A stretch of 30,836 bases of DNA from Hypsibius dujardini (GCA_001579985.1 LRSR01009084.1:1-30836); one strand, 5' to 3'. Positions 1 to 30,836 are shown, counted from the stretch's first letter. Numbers and translations: made by a program. The notes: a model not told the origin generated them from the letters alone.

Positions 1-25
1 TTATATATAATAATACGTGATAGAG

Positions 26-838
26 CTGATAACACGAACTGCTTTGAATAAATTAACTTTTGTTTGTGAAGCGGAAAATACTGTCATTCGGAATCTGGAC
101 TTGTCGCACAACGGATTCAGCGAAAAGGCTTCACTGCTCATTTTTACTGGAGCTACAGTAAGCGCAATGTTGTGCGCGAAAGTTTGATATTTTGGTTACG
201 CACTCATCAAATTTTCAGGCGAATACTTGCTTGGAGGTGTTGAATTTCTCCCACAACCACGTCGGAGAAAACGGCTGCAAAGGCGTCATGAAGATGTTGG
301 AAGCCTCGGACCACATTCGCAGTCTTAATTTAGAACACTGCTTTCTGACTGATCTCGGGCTGAAACGAGTCGGCATGGGAATCGAAAAAAACTTGGGCAG
401 TATTGAACGACTCATTGTGAGTAAATCGACCGTAAAAAACTCAAACGCAACATGAAAAACTTCATCACTCCATTTTTTTCTCAGCTCCGGGATAACCCAA
501 TCAGTGGAGTCGGCGCCAATTACATTCTCAAAGCCGCTGCGACAAAAGAAAAGCTGAAGCATGTAGACCTTTCAGTGAGTTAACTAATTGGAATTGTATT
601 TATATTTTAAATAGACTATGCAATATCCTTGTTGTGTTTTGAATAGCTTTGTCCAGTTGACGCGGCGTTCGTGGCCGCAGTCACGAAAGTAGTTGCGGAA
701 CGGGAGGAAACGTTCATCGACCATACCGGTGACAAGCCCTCACAACCGCTGCTGCCGAAATACGAGATTGACTTTGAAGCGATTGCCCTTGAGAAAGCGA
801 AAGCTGATGTGGCAAAGAAAGCCAAGAAGAAGAAATAG
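26..838 (+). CDS. Leucine-rich-repeat protein, C-terminal part (5' end outside window)
   Basis: Four exons, 26-157, 219-416, 485-574 and 647-838 (TAG 836-838), joined by short GT-AG introns of 61, 68 and 72 nt, all in phase 0. They encode the last 203 residues. The first three exons carry ribonuclease-inhibitor-type leucine-rich repeats, visible as IRNLDLSHNGFSEKA, LEVLNFSHNHVGENG, IRSLNLEHCFLTDLG and IERLILRDNPISGVGA. Phase-0 exons that each hold whole repeats are common in this fold. The last exon has no repeats and ends in a lysine-rich tail (AKKAKKKK). LRR proteins of this class are scaffolds for protein binding; LRRC74- or LRRC34-like cilium/testis proteins are possible relatives, but I cannot name an orthologue. 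The upstream exon boundary (acceptor AG at 24-25) is inferred from keeping phase 0. The gene converges on the cellulase gene. Confidence 0.85.
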
Positions 839-977
839 AGCTTCAGTTGGCGGGCAGCGAGATAGCCTTTGTTGCATGGAACGAATAATGTTCTAACATG
901 AATTCTTAATTACCCGAATTTCAATTTAAATGAATTTTGAATTAAGCCTATTTTAAATTAATAATTCTTTGCTGTTT

Positions 978-1080
978 ACAGCCGTGGCACGATTTCTCGA
1001 CAAAAACGTTAATCGGAACACGTGTTATTAGGCCGGTGTTCCGATTAACGTTTTTCGTTGAGAAATCGTGCCACAGCTGT
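978..1080. repeat. Long imperfect palindrome (hairpin), possible MITE remnant
   Basis: Arms 978-1021 and 1036-1080 are reverse complements over about 44 nt with two mismatches and one single-base indel, around a 14-nt loop (1022-1035). The core arm includes GTGGCACGATTTCTC and AACGTTAATCGGAACAC. No clear target-site duplication is seen. It could be a foldback transposon relic or a recent palindromic insertion. Confidence 0.8.
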
Positions 1081-1477
1081 ACATGTAATACAAGCCGGAG
1101 CACATTGCCGACGTTCGCAAATAAACTAACTGAGTCGGATTCCATAATTGGCTGATAAAGTATTCGAACTTCAGAAGTCCTAATAGTATAAATTTTTGAA
1201 CACGCTACTTCACAGGTGACGCTATGGATGACATCAAATGACAAAAAGACATATCAAAATTGATTTGATTTGATTTAATTTTGGGAGTTATTTGACTATT
1301 TAATTTTGACTTGATTTTGATTTAACGGGACTATGACTATTTTAATTTCTCACTACTTTGGCACGTGCTTCTTTTGTAGTTGTACAGTGCTTCAGAGGCG
1401 TAAGCGGGGGGGGGGAGGGGGCACCAGGGTAAATGCCCCCTCAATTGACTCAGGCCGCTGACGGGGGGAGGGCGAAT

Positions 1478-1490
1478 TTTAATTTTTATT
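1478..1490 (-). terminator. Candidate polyadenylation signal of the GH45 gene
   Basis: On the minus strand, AATAAA (1490-1485) is followed at once by ATTAAA (1483-1478), about 210 nt past the cellulase stop codon. Position and motif fit; there is no transcript evidence. Confidence 0.35.
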
Positions 1491-1698
1491 CATAAGAAAA
1501 TTGAATCCCCCGGCCTAACTGAACATCTCAGTATGCGACTGATGAAAGGTATTAAGATGTTAAGACATCGGTCGACATAATATTTATCCTGAATGCAGAA
1601 CTTGCAGTACAAACACATCAAACACTTTAAATCTAGAAGGGTAAGTCACATGAAAATATATTTAGCATAGCAAAAGGAACGATAATTATGAGAAGAAA

Positions 1699-1985
1699 TC
1701 ATCCATTACGGACACACTGCGTTCGCGCTTCTAATTCAGCCGGGCAGGCAACTTTAGCGAACTTCATGGTGGGATTGTCCGCGCCCATGAACCAGTCGAA
1801 ACGGAATAGGCAACCGGCTTGAATCGCAGCGGGGAGTCCGAAGCAGGCTTGACGGCTTGTGACCCCGCCGTAAGTTTGTCCCCACACTGGTGTCGGTAAG
1901 CCCCATTGGGAGGTGCAACCGTCAAACAGGCCGACTCCACTTCCAGGCATTTGCAGGTCAAAGTGATTCTCCCCGAGATCGCCCC
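1699..1985 (-). CDS. GH45 gene, exon 3 (second catalytic Asp, C-terminus)
   Basis: Acceptor TTATTCAG precedes 1985; the stop is at 1699-1701. The phase-1 junction rebuilds [17 protein letters not shown], a hallmark GH45 stretch, then [13 protein letters not shown] and the C-terminal [10 protein letters not shown]. Confidence 0.95.
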
Positions 1986-3659
1986 CTGAATAAATTGAAT
2001 AATATTCAGACCGATATCATGATGTCTTGACTATCGTAGCCGAAAACCAATGCCTATGGCCTCCTTAAGAAACGAATATCGAGACAAAGCAAGAACCAGC
2101 CTTTTTCGAGAATTATTTTCTAAACTTGAATTTAATTTGAAAGCAGACAGTGCAAAGTGGTTTAATTAACTGTTTTAAAATACCCGATTGAATTGCATTT
2201 TCAATGATTTATTACTACTCAAATCAGATAAAATAATTTATGACATTCTTGATGGAATCTAATGTTATTTGAAATTAATTCTAATTTTAATTCAACATTA
2301 TATTTTTATTCGAATTGAATGATCGATAAATGAAACTATCGAGTTTCGGCGGATTAAAACTTTCTTATGCATCAGAATTCAATTCATTTATAAGCGGTAA
2401 TTATATGTAATAAATAACATTAAATTAGAATCAAGCAGAGAATTTAAATCATGTGCACGTGTTATTTTAATTTCCTAAAAAATCCATTATTTAAACTAAT
2501 TAACAATTTCAAAGGCAATCAAGAATTTTGCCGAAAAAGTTAACCCAACTGCATTGACATTTATAGTTTAGTTACCGACCTTTTAAATTTGATAATAATA
2601 ATTTTGTAACAGTGGGTGACCAATCAACCAGTTTACGGTACCTGTGTTAGTAACTTGCACAATCAATGATTTTCCCACTACCGGTCCGCTCGTGAAGTCC
2701 AACTTGTAACAGCCACAGCACCACCCGTTCTCACTGGACCCCTTAATATTTGCCGCGGCGAATCCATACGCCAGATTGTTGTTAATTGCCCAAGGTTGGT
2801 TATCATTACACGTGTAAGCCTGCTTATTATTGGCATTGCAGCCACTAACTGCGTTCGGGTCACTCAGCTTCGTCACCCCGTTAGCCTGACAAGTCTTAAC
2901 CGGCGACGAAACCGGTGCCTTACCCGGCCACGCACAGCTCGGCTTACAGCAGTCCCAATACCGAGTCGTTTTCCCATCCATCGTCGGTCCAATGGGCGTC
3001 ACACCCGTGGGTGTGACGACGGCACCGTCAACAACTCCACACACCATCGTGTTGTCACTGGTCTTGAAGGCGTCAGCCTTCGACACGGATCCCAGCTTCA
3101 TGAAACACGTCCCACCCGCGTAGGAAGTCCAGGTGAAGTGAGTACATCCCGAGGTACTCGCACAATATCCCCCGCATTGGTCGCTCGAAATGCGAGCACT
3201 ACTCAAGTCGTTCCCCACAAAGTCGCATCCAAAAGCCCAGTTCCCATTCCACTGGATCGTGTCAATGACCCCACAGACCATGGAGGAATCGGTGGTGGCG
3301 AAAGCGTCGGCCTTAGAGCCTTGGCCTTGTTTCATGAAGCACGTCCCGCCATTCCATGTCGTCCAGGTGAAGTGGCTGCATCCTGGAGTCCCGGCACAAC
3401 GACCCCCGCACTGGTCGCCAGGGATGGTGGCCTGACTCAAATCTCCACAGTTGAAGTCACACGCGAAGGCCCAGTTACCGTTCCATTGGATGGCGGATCC
3501 ACCGTGTATCATCATTAAAAGGCATATCACGAGGACAGTTCGCCATCCTGAAGCTGCCTCGTTCGGCTGAAAAGGAAGTTTTAAATTGATATAATTGGTA
3601 AAAAAAAACAGAAACAGCTGTGTTAGCGCGGAAATACTTACTGCAGCAAAGGAGAACAT
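1699..3659 (-). CDS. Secreted endo-beta-1,4-glucanase: two PAN/Apple-like modules plus GH45 domain
   Basis: Exons 3659-3642, 3566-2642 and 1985-1699 (introns of 75 and 656 nt) give 409 residues. The start ATG at 3659 has a good context (AAAATG), and the first coding exon is only 18 nt, ending at a perfect GTAAGT donor. Residues 1-31 are a signal peptide, with core [10 protein letters not shown] and cleavage near GGSA/IQW. Residues 32-109 and 110-187 are two near-identical Cys-rich repeats (WNGNWAF...CGG..C...GCTHFTW...MVCGV), most like PAN/Apple modules and perhaps carbohydrate-binding. A Pro/Thr linker follows, then the GH45 domain from residue 205. [12 protein letters not shown] carries the catalytic base Asp211 and [11 protein letters not shown] carries the catalytic acid Asp324 and the auxiliary Asp317. 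The Asp-Asp spacing of 113 is close to the 111 of fungal GH45 enzymes. GH45 hydrolyses cellulose with inversion, so this is a probable digestive enzyme. Nothing is broken. Exon 3 ends in DWFMGADNP and a CPAELEAR tail. Confidence 0.95.
2642..3566 (-). CDS. GH45 gene, exon 2 (signal core, two PAN/Apple modules, GH45 N-terminal part)
   Basis: Acceptor CTTTTCAG precedes 3566; donor G/GTACCG follows 2642 (phase 1). It holds the signal core, both Cys-rich modules (the first has an extra Cys, DFNCGD) and GH45 up to VQVTNTG. Confidence 0.93.
3642..3659 (-). CDS. GH45 gene, coding exon 1 (6 codons)
   Basis: The ATG and five further codons (MFSFAA), then donor GTAAGT. Phase 0 at the junction joins PNEAASGW of exon 2 and completes a classic signal peptide. 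Without this exon, exon 2 has no in-frame upstream ATG before the hydrophobic core. Confidence 0.75.
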
Positions 3660-3790
3660 TTTGGGATGTATGTTTTGATGAAAAATGTTCTCAATTGCTG
3701 TTCGCCAGAAAAAATGCAGGAAGAATATATCGAAAAGGGTTATATTTTGCAATGCGTTTGTTAATCTTACTACAGCCAGACATTCATCCA

Positions 3791-3801
3791 TATATATATA
3801 T
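3791..3801 (-). promoter_or_regulatory. Candidate TATA element of the GH45 gene
   Basis: An uninterrupted TATATATATA run about 135 nt upstream of the start ATG would place transcription initiation roughly 100 nt before the ATG. This rests on motif and position only; AT-rich runs are common here. Confidence 0.25.
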
Positions 3802-4599
3802 CTCTCAGGAAGTTTACTGCATCTCGCACATGAGGGGGTGACGTCAGCGCCGGCCTTGACTTCGAGAAAACGTAAGCAAGTGATCTGATTCTCCGAACGC
3901 AGCAACTTGAATGCCGTTTAAGCGATGTTCAAATGAAATAAACCTGTATTCGAGCAGGGGATTTGACGTGATTCCTTTACGGTGAACGACCTTAAGTGAG
4001 ATAGATTACATGAGCACGTCGGTGGTAAGTTTTTACGACTGCTGCCGGACGAAAGGGGGTAATTTCGGATATTGCCCAACGTCAGCAGATAAAATTTTAC
4101 GGTTTCAGTGAGAACTCTGGAAGTATTCCTAATTGAGGAAATCAAAGATAAACCGCTGCATTGAATTCCACCATCAACTTAGGAGTTCTCGAATTCTGTA
4201 TTTAATTCAATTATGTTTTCTCTCTTTTTGCTAGTTAATGGGATAAATTGGCATCGATCAGGACCGAACGAAACATTTCATTTTCCAGACATAACTATCA
4301 CTGGTCCCAATACCGTAGCGCCGTTCCAAAATTATTGACCCATTACACTGATGATCATGTCACATGCAGGATCGTTTAAAAGCTATTTTTAAGACAACAG
4401 CCACACATCCCTTGAGTGAAAATTTATGGTAATCCCAAACTCAAATTAAAAGCTGATAACATAAGTAAATTGCTATGGGATAGACAGTCAGACAAACAAT
4501 ACTCAACGAATGCAGATTACAACTTTTGAAAAAAAATTAAAAGTTGAACCAAAAAAAAATTAAACCAGGAGAGAAAGAAATAATTAGAGAAACTGCTAC
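3802..4599. other. Intergenic, no gene recognised
   Basis: Upstream flank of the cellulase gene. The short open frames here have no recognisable domain or biased composition, and I see no repeat or RNA gene. Confidence 0.5.
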
Positions 4600-5577
4600 T
4601 ATTTACGACGGAAGAAGAGCCGAAGGATGAGAGAGTCCTGAACAAACGGATATGGCCGTGGCCCAGGAGAGATGTCCAAACTATTCCTTCTCCAGATCTG
4701 ACAGTGGGTCTAAAAGTTGAAACGCTGGGCGTCCGTTTCCTAGCCATCAAACGGAAATGGCGGTGTGTCAGGGGAGAAGTTGAGGTTATCGCCATGTAAA
4801 ATGGACGCAGCAAGGCCGCGCAAGACCCATGGTCGCTTAGTCCGGTAATCGGCTGTTTTGAGACCTTCAATTTTGTCAAGCCGGATCTGCCCGTTACTTG
4901 AACATTCCAAGTAACTGCAAATAACGAGGAGCCAATTGCAATAAAGCTATTCAAATCCACATTGTTTGTAAATGGCCTGTCAGTCGGTCCACCAGCTCCT
5001 CAAACGATGATCTATCCATTTGTCTGCCTGTTTGCCTGAGCTTTTAGTCAAGTCATCAAACTTTGCCAGTGTGAGACCCTCAGCAGCATAATCGGCACAG
5101 ATCTTCGGCAACAGCAGCGCATAACGTCCGATCCAATCTCGTTGATCCTCCCTCGGATACAGCCAAGAAATCATCTAGACTACTTGTCAAGATGTCGTCC
5201 GTTAGATCAATCTCCAGTTGCGCAATCGAAACAGCAAGCATGAGTTGTGTCGGCAATCCAGAGAGCCGTTGTTGGCCGCCCAACGTCAAAAGAGTGAAGC
5301 GTGCCTTCACACAATTCAGGGTGCTCTAGTGAGGGAAGACCGGCACGTTGTTGGTTTTGGTCATCCCATATTCCAGTTTTAGTCCTCCACAGAAGAATGT
5401 GCTGGACCTCAGCGCAGTGCACCCCGATGCGATGGATCGCCACGGCAATCTGCCGGGACAAATCGCACTGGCCGCCGTGGTAGTTGATGGCCCTCCCATG
5501 CTCTCCCATGAGGTCTTTCCGACGGGAGTTCTCCAGGTTGCCTATCTCTTCTTTTGCGGTCCGCTCGCAGGTGAATT
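4600..5577 (-). pseudogene. Possible decayed coding stretch, unknown family, in shifting frames
   Basis: On the minus strand, protein-like sequence runs on but jumps frame several times. From 5577 to about 5283 one frame is open (EEIGNLENSRRKDLMGEHGR, then SRQIAVAIHRIGVHCAEVQH). Another frame takes over from about 5310 (SGLPTQLMLAVSIAQLEIDL), another from about 5150 (RDWIGRYALLLPKICADYAA, then KFDDLTKSSGKQADKWIDHR). Further short stretches follow below 5000 (EELVDRLTGHLQTMW, DNLNFSPDTPPFPFDG). Each piece is of average composition and GC is higher than in the flanks. I do not recognise the family. It could be an old gene or transposon relic, or simply chance open frames. Confidence 0.3.
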
Positions 5578-6250
5578 AGATTGATTACCACTCTGTTGAC
5601 GTCTTCTCGGCTGACGAGACACTTCCATTACTGGCAAGTTCTGAAAGAAAGTCCACAAACACACACATGCATTTAATGGGCTGAGTTCGAGCGATCTAAA
5701 ACTTTCAAGGAATCTTCCCCCACGCAAAAAGAACAACAACAACAACAACAAAACGCATTTGAGAGATACCTTCAAAGTTTGCAGGGGTCGGTAGGTCACA
5801 CTATCGGAAGTGATCCTTCATGTCCTCCCGAGAAACCCATTTAATATCCGTCGAATTGGGCATTTCCTCCTTCTGCGCTCAGAAAACTGATCTTTATGCG
5901 GTTAAAGCATCCTCAGCAGGTATTGTGATCTGATTTGAAGACATTTGTTGCGCCGGTAAAGATCACATCACGCTTCAAAAAGAGCTCGAAGAATGTAAAT
6001 GCTTGAACCATTGAATCGTAAATGTTTGCACCACGCCAAGTGCAGATTTTGACCCTTCTAGCGCTAGAGAATTTCGCGAAGCACTGCTCTGGTAAGCCAT
6101 CTGTTTGGAAAATGAGTCATTCCAGTCTGTTTTATCATATTCCACACTACAAAATTTCGTTCCAAGTCCATTCCAAACTGGTTGGAAATGCTGAAACGGA
6201 TAATATTCTATTATCTTCTTCCCCATTTTTGAAGTATTTTGACCGGCACG
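5578..6250. other. Intergenic, no gene recognised
   Basis: Contains a short CAA-repeat tract near 5731-5751 (AACAACAACAACAACAA) and a good minus-strand acceptor (TTTCTTTCAG just above 5640). I cannot tie the acceptor to a gene. Confidence 0.45.
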
Positions 6251-6259
6251 GTCTAAGAA

Positions 6260-6944
6260 GGATGTGTATAAAAGGTGTGAAATGGGAGATGTGAGATGGG
6301 AAATGTGATATGGGGGATGGGAGATATGACATGAAAGGGGGAGCATGTGAGATAAATAAGTCAATGGTCGATAAATCGGCTCACTCATGGGTTTTTTTAA
6401 GGCAGGTTCTTGATTGTTGAATTTCTAGAAGTGCTATAGCATAATAGGGTTTAATGCCGTAAATCAAAATAATCAAGCACCTGCCTTCAAGAAGAAATCC
6501 ATGAGTGAGCCGATTTATTGACCCAGTGGAGGGTGAGCCGAAATACACACTTCTCCTCATACTTAATGTAAAAAATGTCGAAGAAGACACGTTTTGCTTG
6601 ATGCATTTTCGGTCACCTCGGATCCTGATCTTTGTCATCAAATTTGTAAAATCGTTATGGGGATTCAAGGAGAGCGACAATTTCTAAGATCAAACGCTTT
6701 GATTTCAGCGAAATTGGTTAAAAATTCGCTTGGGGTGCCTATTTCTCCTGTCGAAATGGTCCAAAGGAACACGCCCGCCCTCGAAGTAAAACACATAGAT
6801 ATAAACTAAAAACTACAATTAGAAAGTACAAATACGTAACTACTAAATAAAAACTACAACTGAAAAATACAACTACTATTTTTGTACATACTCTCTCACA
6901 TGTCCCATCTCCCATTTCTCATTTGACACTTTTTATACACACCC
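6260..6944. mobile_element. Non-autonomous DNA transposon (MULE- or Merlin-like), 685 bp
   Basis: Flanked by a perfect 9-bp direct repeat GTCTAAGAA at 6251-6259 and 6945-6953. The ends form inverted repeats of about 50 bp (6260-6310 and 6894-6944) starting GGATGTGTATAAAA on the left and GGGTGTGTATAAAA on the right, with roughly eight mismatches. The left subterminal part (about 6280-6345) is a run of degenerate GGGAGATG/GGGAAATGTG motifs. A 9-bp duplication and GG-starting ends fit Mutator-like elements, and Merlin is an alternative. No transposase is present, so it depends on an enzyme supplied elsewhere. Confidence 0.85.
6366..6523. repeat. Inner inverted repeat nested in the 6260-6944 transposon
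   Basis: Arms of about 60 nt at 6366-6424 and 6461-6523, both containing AAATCGGCTCACTCATGG and AAGGCAGGT when read inward, with small indels and a loop of about 36 nt. The element is thus a foldback within an inverted-repeat transposon, from nested insertion or internal rearrangement. Confidence 0.8.
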
Positions 6945-6953
6945 GTCTAAGAA

Positions 6954-7514
6954 GCGTTGGGAAATTTTAAAATGAAGTCTGTGAAGTTACTGCCCATTTT
7001 ACGAAGTCTAAAACTTGTAAGTTCATTTTAAAAATCTAAAAAGCGTAAAATTGAAAAGCAGAAATATGTGTTGTGAAGAATACAAAAGAAAACTCAGATA
7101 TTAATTAAAATAATCACAATTTTAGGGTTCTGACAAATTAGCTGAAAATAGCAGCTGTAAGAAGTTTTAATGAAATCTAAAAATGCATTAAATTTGTGTT
7201 TTGATGTGTTTATGAATTTCTTTTAAACTGTAGTGATAAAATGTAAAAAGCCATACATTTTTGTAACATACATTTTGTCAGAAAGGCTGCACTAAAACTA
7301 AAACCAGAAACACAAAATTATATTTTGAAATAATGAATTAGAATATTACATAAAATGAATTTTTGTCGGTTTTGAAAACGCCATACACAAAGATCAGAAT
7401 TGGAAAGGTTACCAAACATGCTACTTGTAAGGAAGAATCAGGCTTATGTAACGGAAATTTCGCGGTACCGTTAGTGACTCATATACATTTATACGTCAGG
7501 GGCATAATGTGTTC
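6954..7514. other. AT-rich intergenic sequence
   Basis: No gene, RNA or clear repeat seen between the transposon and the cellulase pseudogene. Confidence 0.5.
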
Positions 7515-8375
7515 GTCCCGCCATGCGGGACATGCGACTTGGACAAATTTCATGCTGGAATTATCTGCCCCATGAATCAGTCAAAGCCGAAGATGCAGTC
7601 CGCTTGAATCGCTTCCGATAATCCGTAACAGTTCTTGCGATCCCCAACACCGCCATATGCCCGGACCCAATCGGAGGTCGGTAAGCCCCACTGCGAGTAT
7701 ACCCGTCGAAAAGGCCTACACCGCCACCTGAAATCTGCAGATCGAAGTGATTCTCTCCCAAATCAGCACCTTAAATGGATATTAGAAATTTTACGCAAAA
7801 TCTGAAGATTGAGTTAAACCTGGCTGGCGAAGGTTATTTAATTCATTCAATAACCACAGTCACGTGTTGCTTCTGTAATTTATTAATTTGAAGTTTGAAT
7901 TTAATATTAATTGTTTTGATGAGAAATGGATTTTGACTTTGTCCTTTCTAGTAAAATTATCTCTCAATGTCACGGAAATTCCGAATTTGATTGAAATGAA
8001 TTTCGATTTACCTGTGTTAGTAACCTGCACAATCAAATATTTGTCAACGACCGGTCCGCTGATAAATGTAAATTTATAACATCGCGCAGCATCATCCAAC
8101 ATCAGTTGATCCCTTAATATTTGCAGCGGAAAACCGTAGGCTTAATTATCATCCACCGACCAAAGGATGTTGTCATTACAAACATAAGCCTACTTGTCTT
8201 TGGCGTTGCAGCCACTAACCTCCATCGTTGAAGTCGCGACCGAATGACATATTTTTCCGGGAATTATATGCGTTAGATAGTGCAAAGATAGATTATTCGC
8301 CGTCGATCGGGTGGTAGTTGCAGGATGTGAGTTAAGAAGGACCAACAACCAAGCAGATGTTTGCATTTTGGGCAT
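7515..8375 (-). pseudogene. Decayed second GH45 cellulase gene
   Basis: Same strand and same exon layout as the intact cellulase. The exon-2-like part (about 8375-8012) keeps [29 protein letters not shown] and a donor at the same phase-1 position. It has TAG where the intact gene has Gln after NNK, and TAA for Leu before AYGF. The exon-3-like part (7769 to about 7515) keeps [20 protein letters not shown] but frameshifts after FDG, has TGA for Trp in the DWF motif, and shifts again before GADN. The region of the TRYWDCC motif is unrecognisable (only TTR and PGK anchors remain), so the catalytic base is gone. Its acceptor is AAG rather than CAG. Upstream, an in-frame hydrophobic start (MQTSAWLLVLL) looks like a signal peptide joined directly to the catalytic domain, with no PAN modules. 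The intron is 242 nt. Confidence 0.92.
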
Positions 8376-8560
8376 TATACTATTAACTTTTGAGCGGACG
8401 TTTTGGTAATGCGTAAAACAAATTCACATTATGCGATTGCAGTGACTCTTGTCCCTGCCCCAGGGTATTCAATTTTTTTATGAGCAAGTAACATACGTAA
8501 GGGCAAAGACAAAGGCAATTTGTGTTGTTGCAATGTGTCATCTTAATGGTGAATGTATAC
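8376..8560. other. Short intergenic gap
   Basis: Sequence between the cellulase pseudogene and the HYDIN polyadenylation signal. Nothing coding is recognised. Confidence 0.5.
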
Positions 8561-8566
8561 TTTATT
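8561..8566 (-). terminator. HYDIN: Polyadenylation signal of HYDIN
   Basis: AATAAA on the minus strand, 48 nt past the HYDIN stop codon, in AT-rich sequence. It implies a short 3' UTR. Confidence 0.55.
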
Positions 8567-8613
8567 ACTATAAACAAATCAACAATAAACTGAATATTGA
8601 CAAGAAGGAAAAG

Positions 8614-30320
<21,707 letters not shown>

Positions 30321-30836
30321 CTGAAACGGCCGAGTTGTGAGATTGAGACAAAGAAATGTTCCCAGGGGAGATTAACGGGCAGACAGACGGATCAGCAGAC
30401 GGAGTGACGGCAAGGCGGCAGAAGTGAAGACAAAACAATGGCAGAGGAAACATGGGAAAAGGACAGTATGTGCAAGTGGAGAGATGGCGAAACGGAGAGG
30501 TGTCGCAACGAGCAGACGTAGTATAATGAAAAAGTAAAATAGAGGAACTCTAAGGTGAAAAGACGGAGGAGGCAGTCAGACGGAAGAATTGAGAGACGGA
30601 AGACAAAAAAATTAGAATTCGGGGAGGTGGCAAAATGTTATGACAGGCGGACGAAGAAACTGATGACAACGAGGCAAACAACAAATAGAAAAAGGATGTG
30701 GAAACTACAAAAAGATCTAAGAACGAACAGCGAGCCGCAGGGACGGATTGACAAAAATGGATGCTGCAATACACTGCCATTGAAAACGAACAGTCGGATG
30801 GTAGTGGCGGATTGACCGTTGAGTCGACCACGCCGC
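30321..30836. other. Upstream HYDIN intron, purine-biased
   Basis: The plus strand is strongly purine-rich, with many degenerate GACGGA/CAGACGG units (for example at 30370-30405, 30578-30603 and 30645-30655), as in a decayed tandem repeat. No HYDIN-like coding sequence is seen on the minus strand. Confidence 0.5.

Larger units (their letters stand above)
839..1698. other. Intergenic region between convergent genes
   Basis: No coding sequence recognised. It holds the 3' flank of the LRR gene, the palindrome at 978-1080, a G-run around 1405-1420 and the likely polyadenylation signal of the cellulase gene on the minus strand. Confidence 0.6.

Noticed and set aside
2796-3518. 240-residue plus-strand open frame
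   Set aside because: It lies antisense to the cellulase exon 2; it has no domain and reflects the GC-rich codons of the real gene.
3642-3905. Extension of the cellulase open frame upstream to 3905
   Set aside because: The extra residues come from the 75-nt intron, the 18-nt first exon and the 5' flank; the splice-site model gives a proper signal peptide.
30550-30831. Minus-strand open frame as an upstream HYDIN exon
   Set aside because: Hydrophobic, Ser/Phe-rich sequence without ASH pattern; it arises from the purine bias of the other strand.

Overview
This window is animal nuclear DNA. It has GT-AG introns, AT-rich non-coding sequence, microsatellites, short inverted-repeat transposons and multi-exon genes. 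Two genes narrow the source. HYDIN means the animal builds motile cilia or flagellated sperm. An intron-bearing, secreted family-45 cellulase (GH45) is found in only some animal groups, such as springtails, molluscs, some nematodes, beetles and mites. A springtail-like arthropod or another cellulose-eating invertebrate fits both, but the sequence alone does not fix the taxon.

Layout. (1) 26-838, plus strand: the 3' end of a leucine-rich-repeat protein gene, four phase-0 exons. (2) 839-1698: non-coding, with a strong palindrome at 978-1080. (3) 1699-3659, minus strand: a complete three-exon gene for a secreted protein with a signal peptide, two PAN/Apple-like modules and a GH45 endoglucanase domain with its catalytic aspartates. 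(4) 3660-7514: no intact gene. It holds a possible decayed coding stretch (about 4600-5577, minus) and a 685-bp DNA transposon (6260-6944) with 9-bp target-site duplications. (5) About 7515-8375, minus: a second, wrecked GH45 gene with stops and frameshifts. (6) 8614-30320, minus: the last 16 exons seen of HYDIN, ending at its true stop codon. The 16 exons join with matching phases to 9,201 nt (3,066 codons plus stop), close to 60% of a vertebrate-sized HYDIN. (7) 30321-30836: purine-rich intron sequence upstream of the first visible HYDIN exon.

HYDIN introns carry most of the mobile DNA: a 360-bp TA-flanked MITE (16025-16384), a 568-bp hAT-like element (25063-25630), a hairpin (12899-12971), a tRNA-Met-like segment (20664-20733), and GACA and AAAG microsatellites. 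The genes do not form a functional unit. HYDIN is a central-pair protein of the axoneme and the cellulase is a digestive enzyme; they are neighbours only. The most notable feature is the modular cellulase beside its own dead paralogue. I found no convincing new molecular system.
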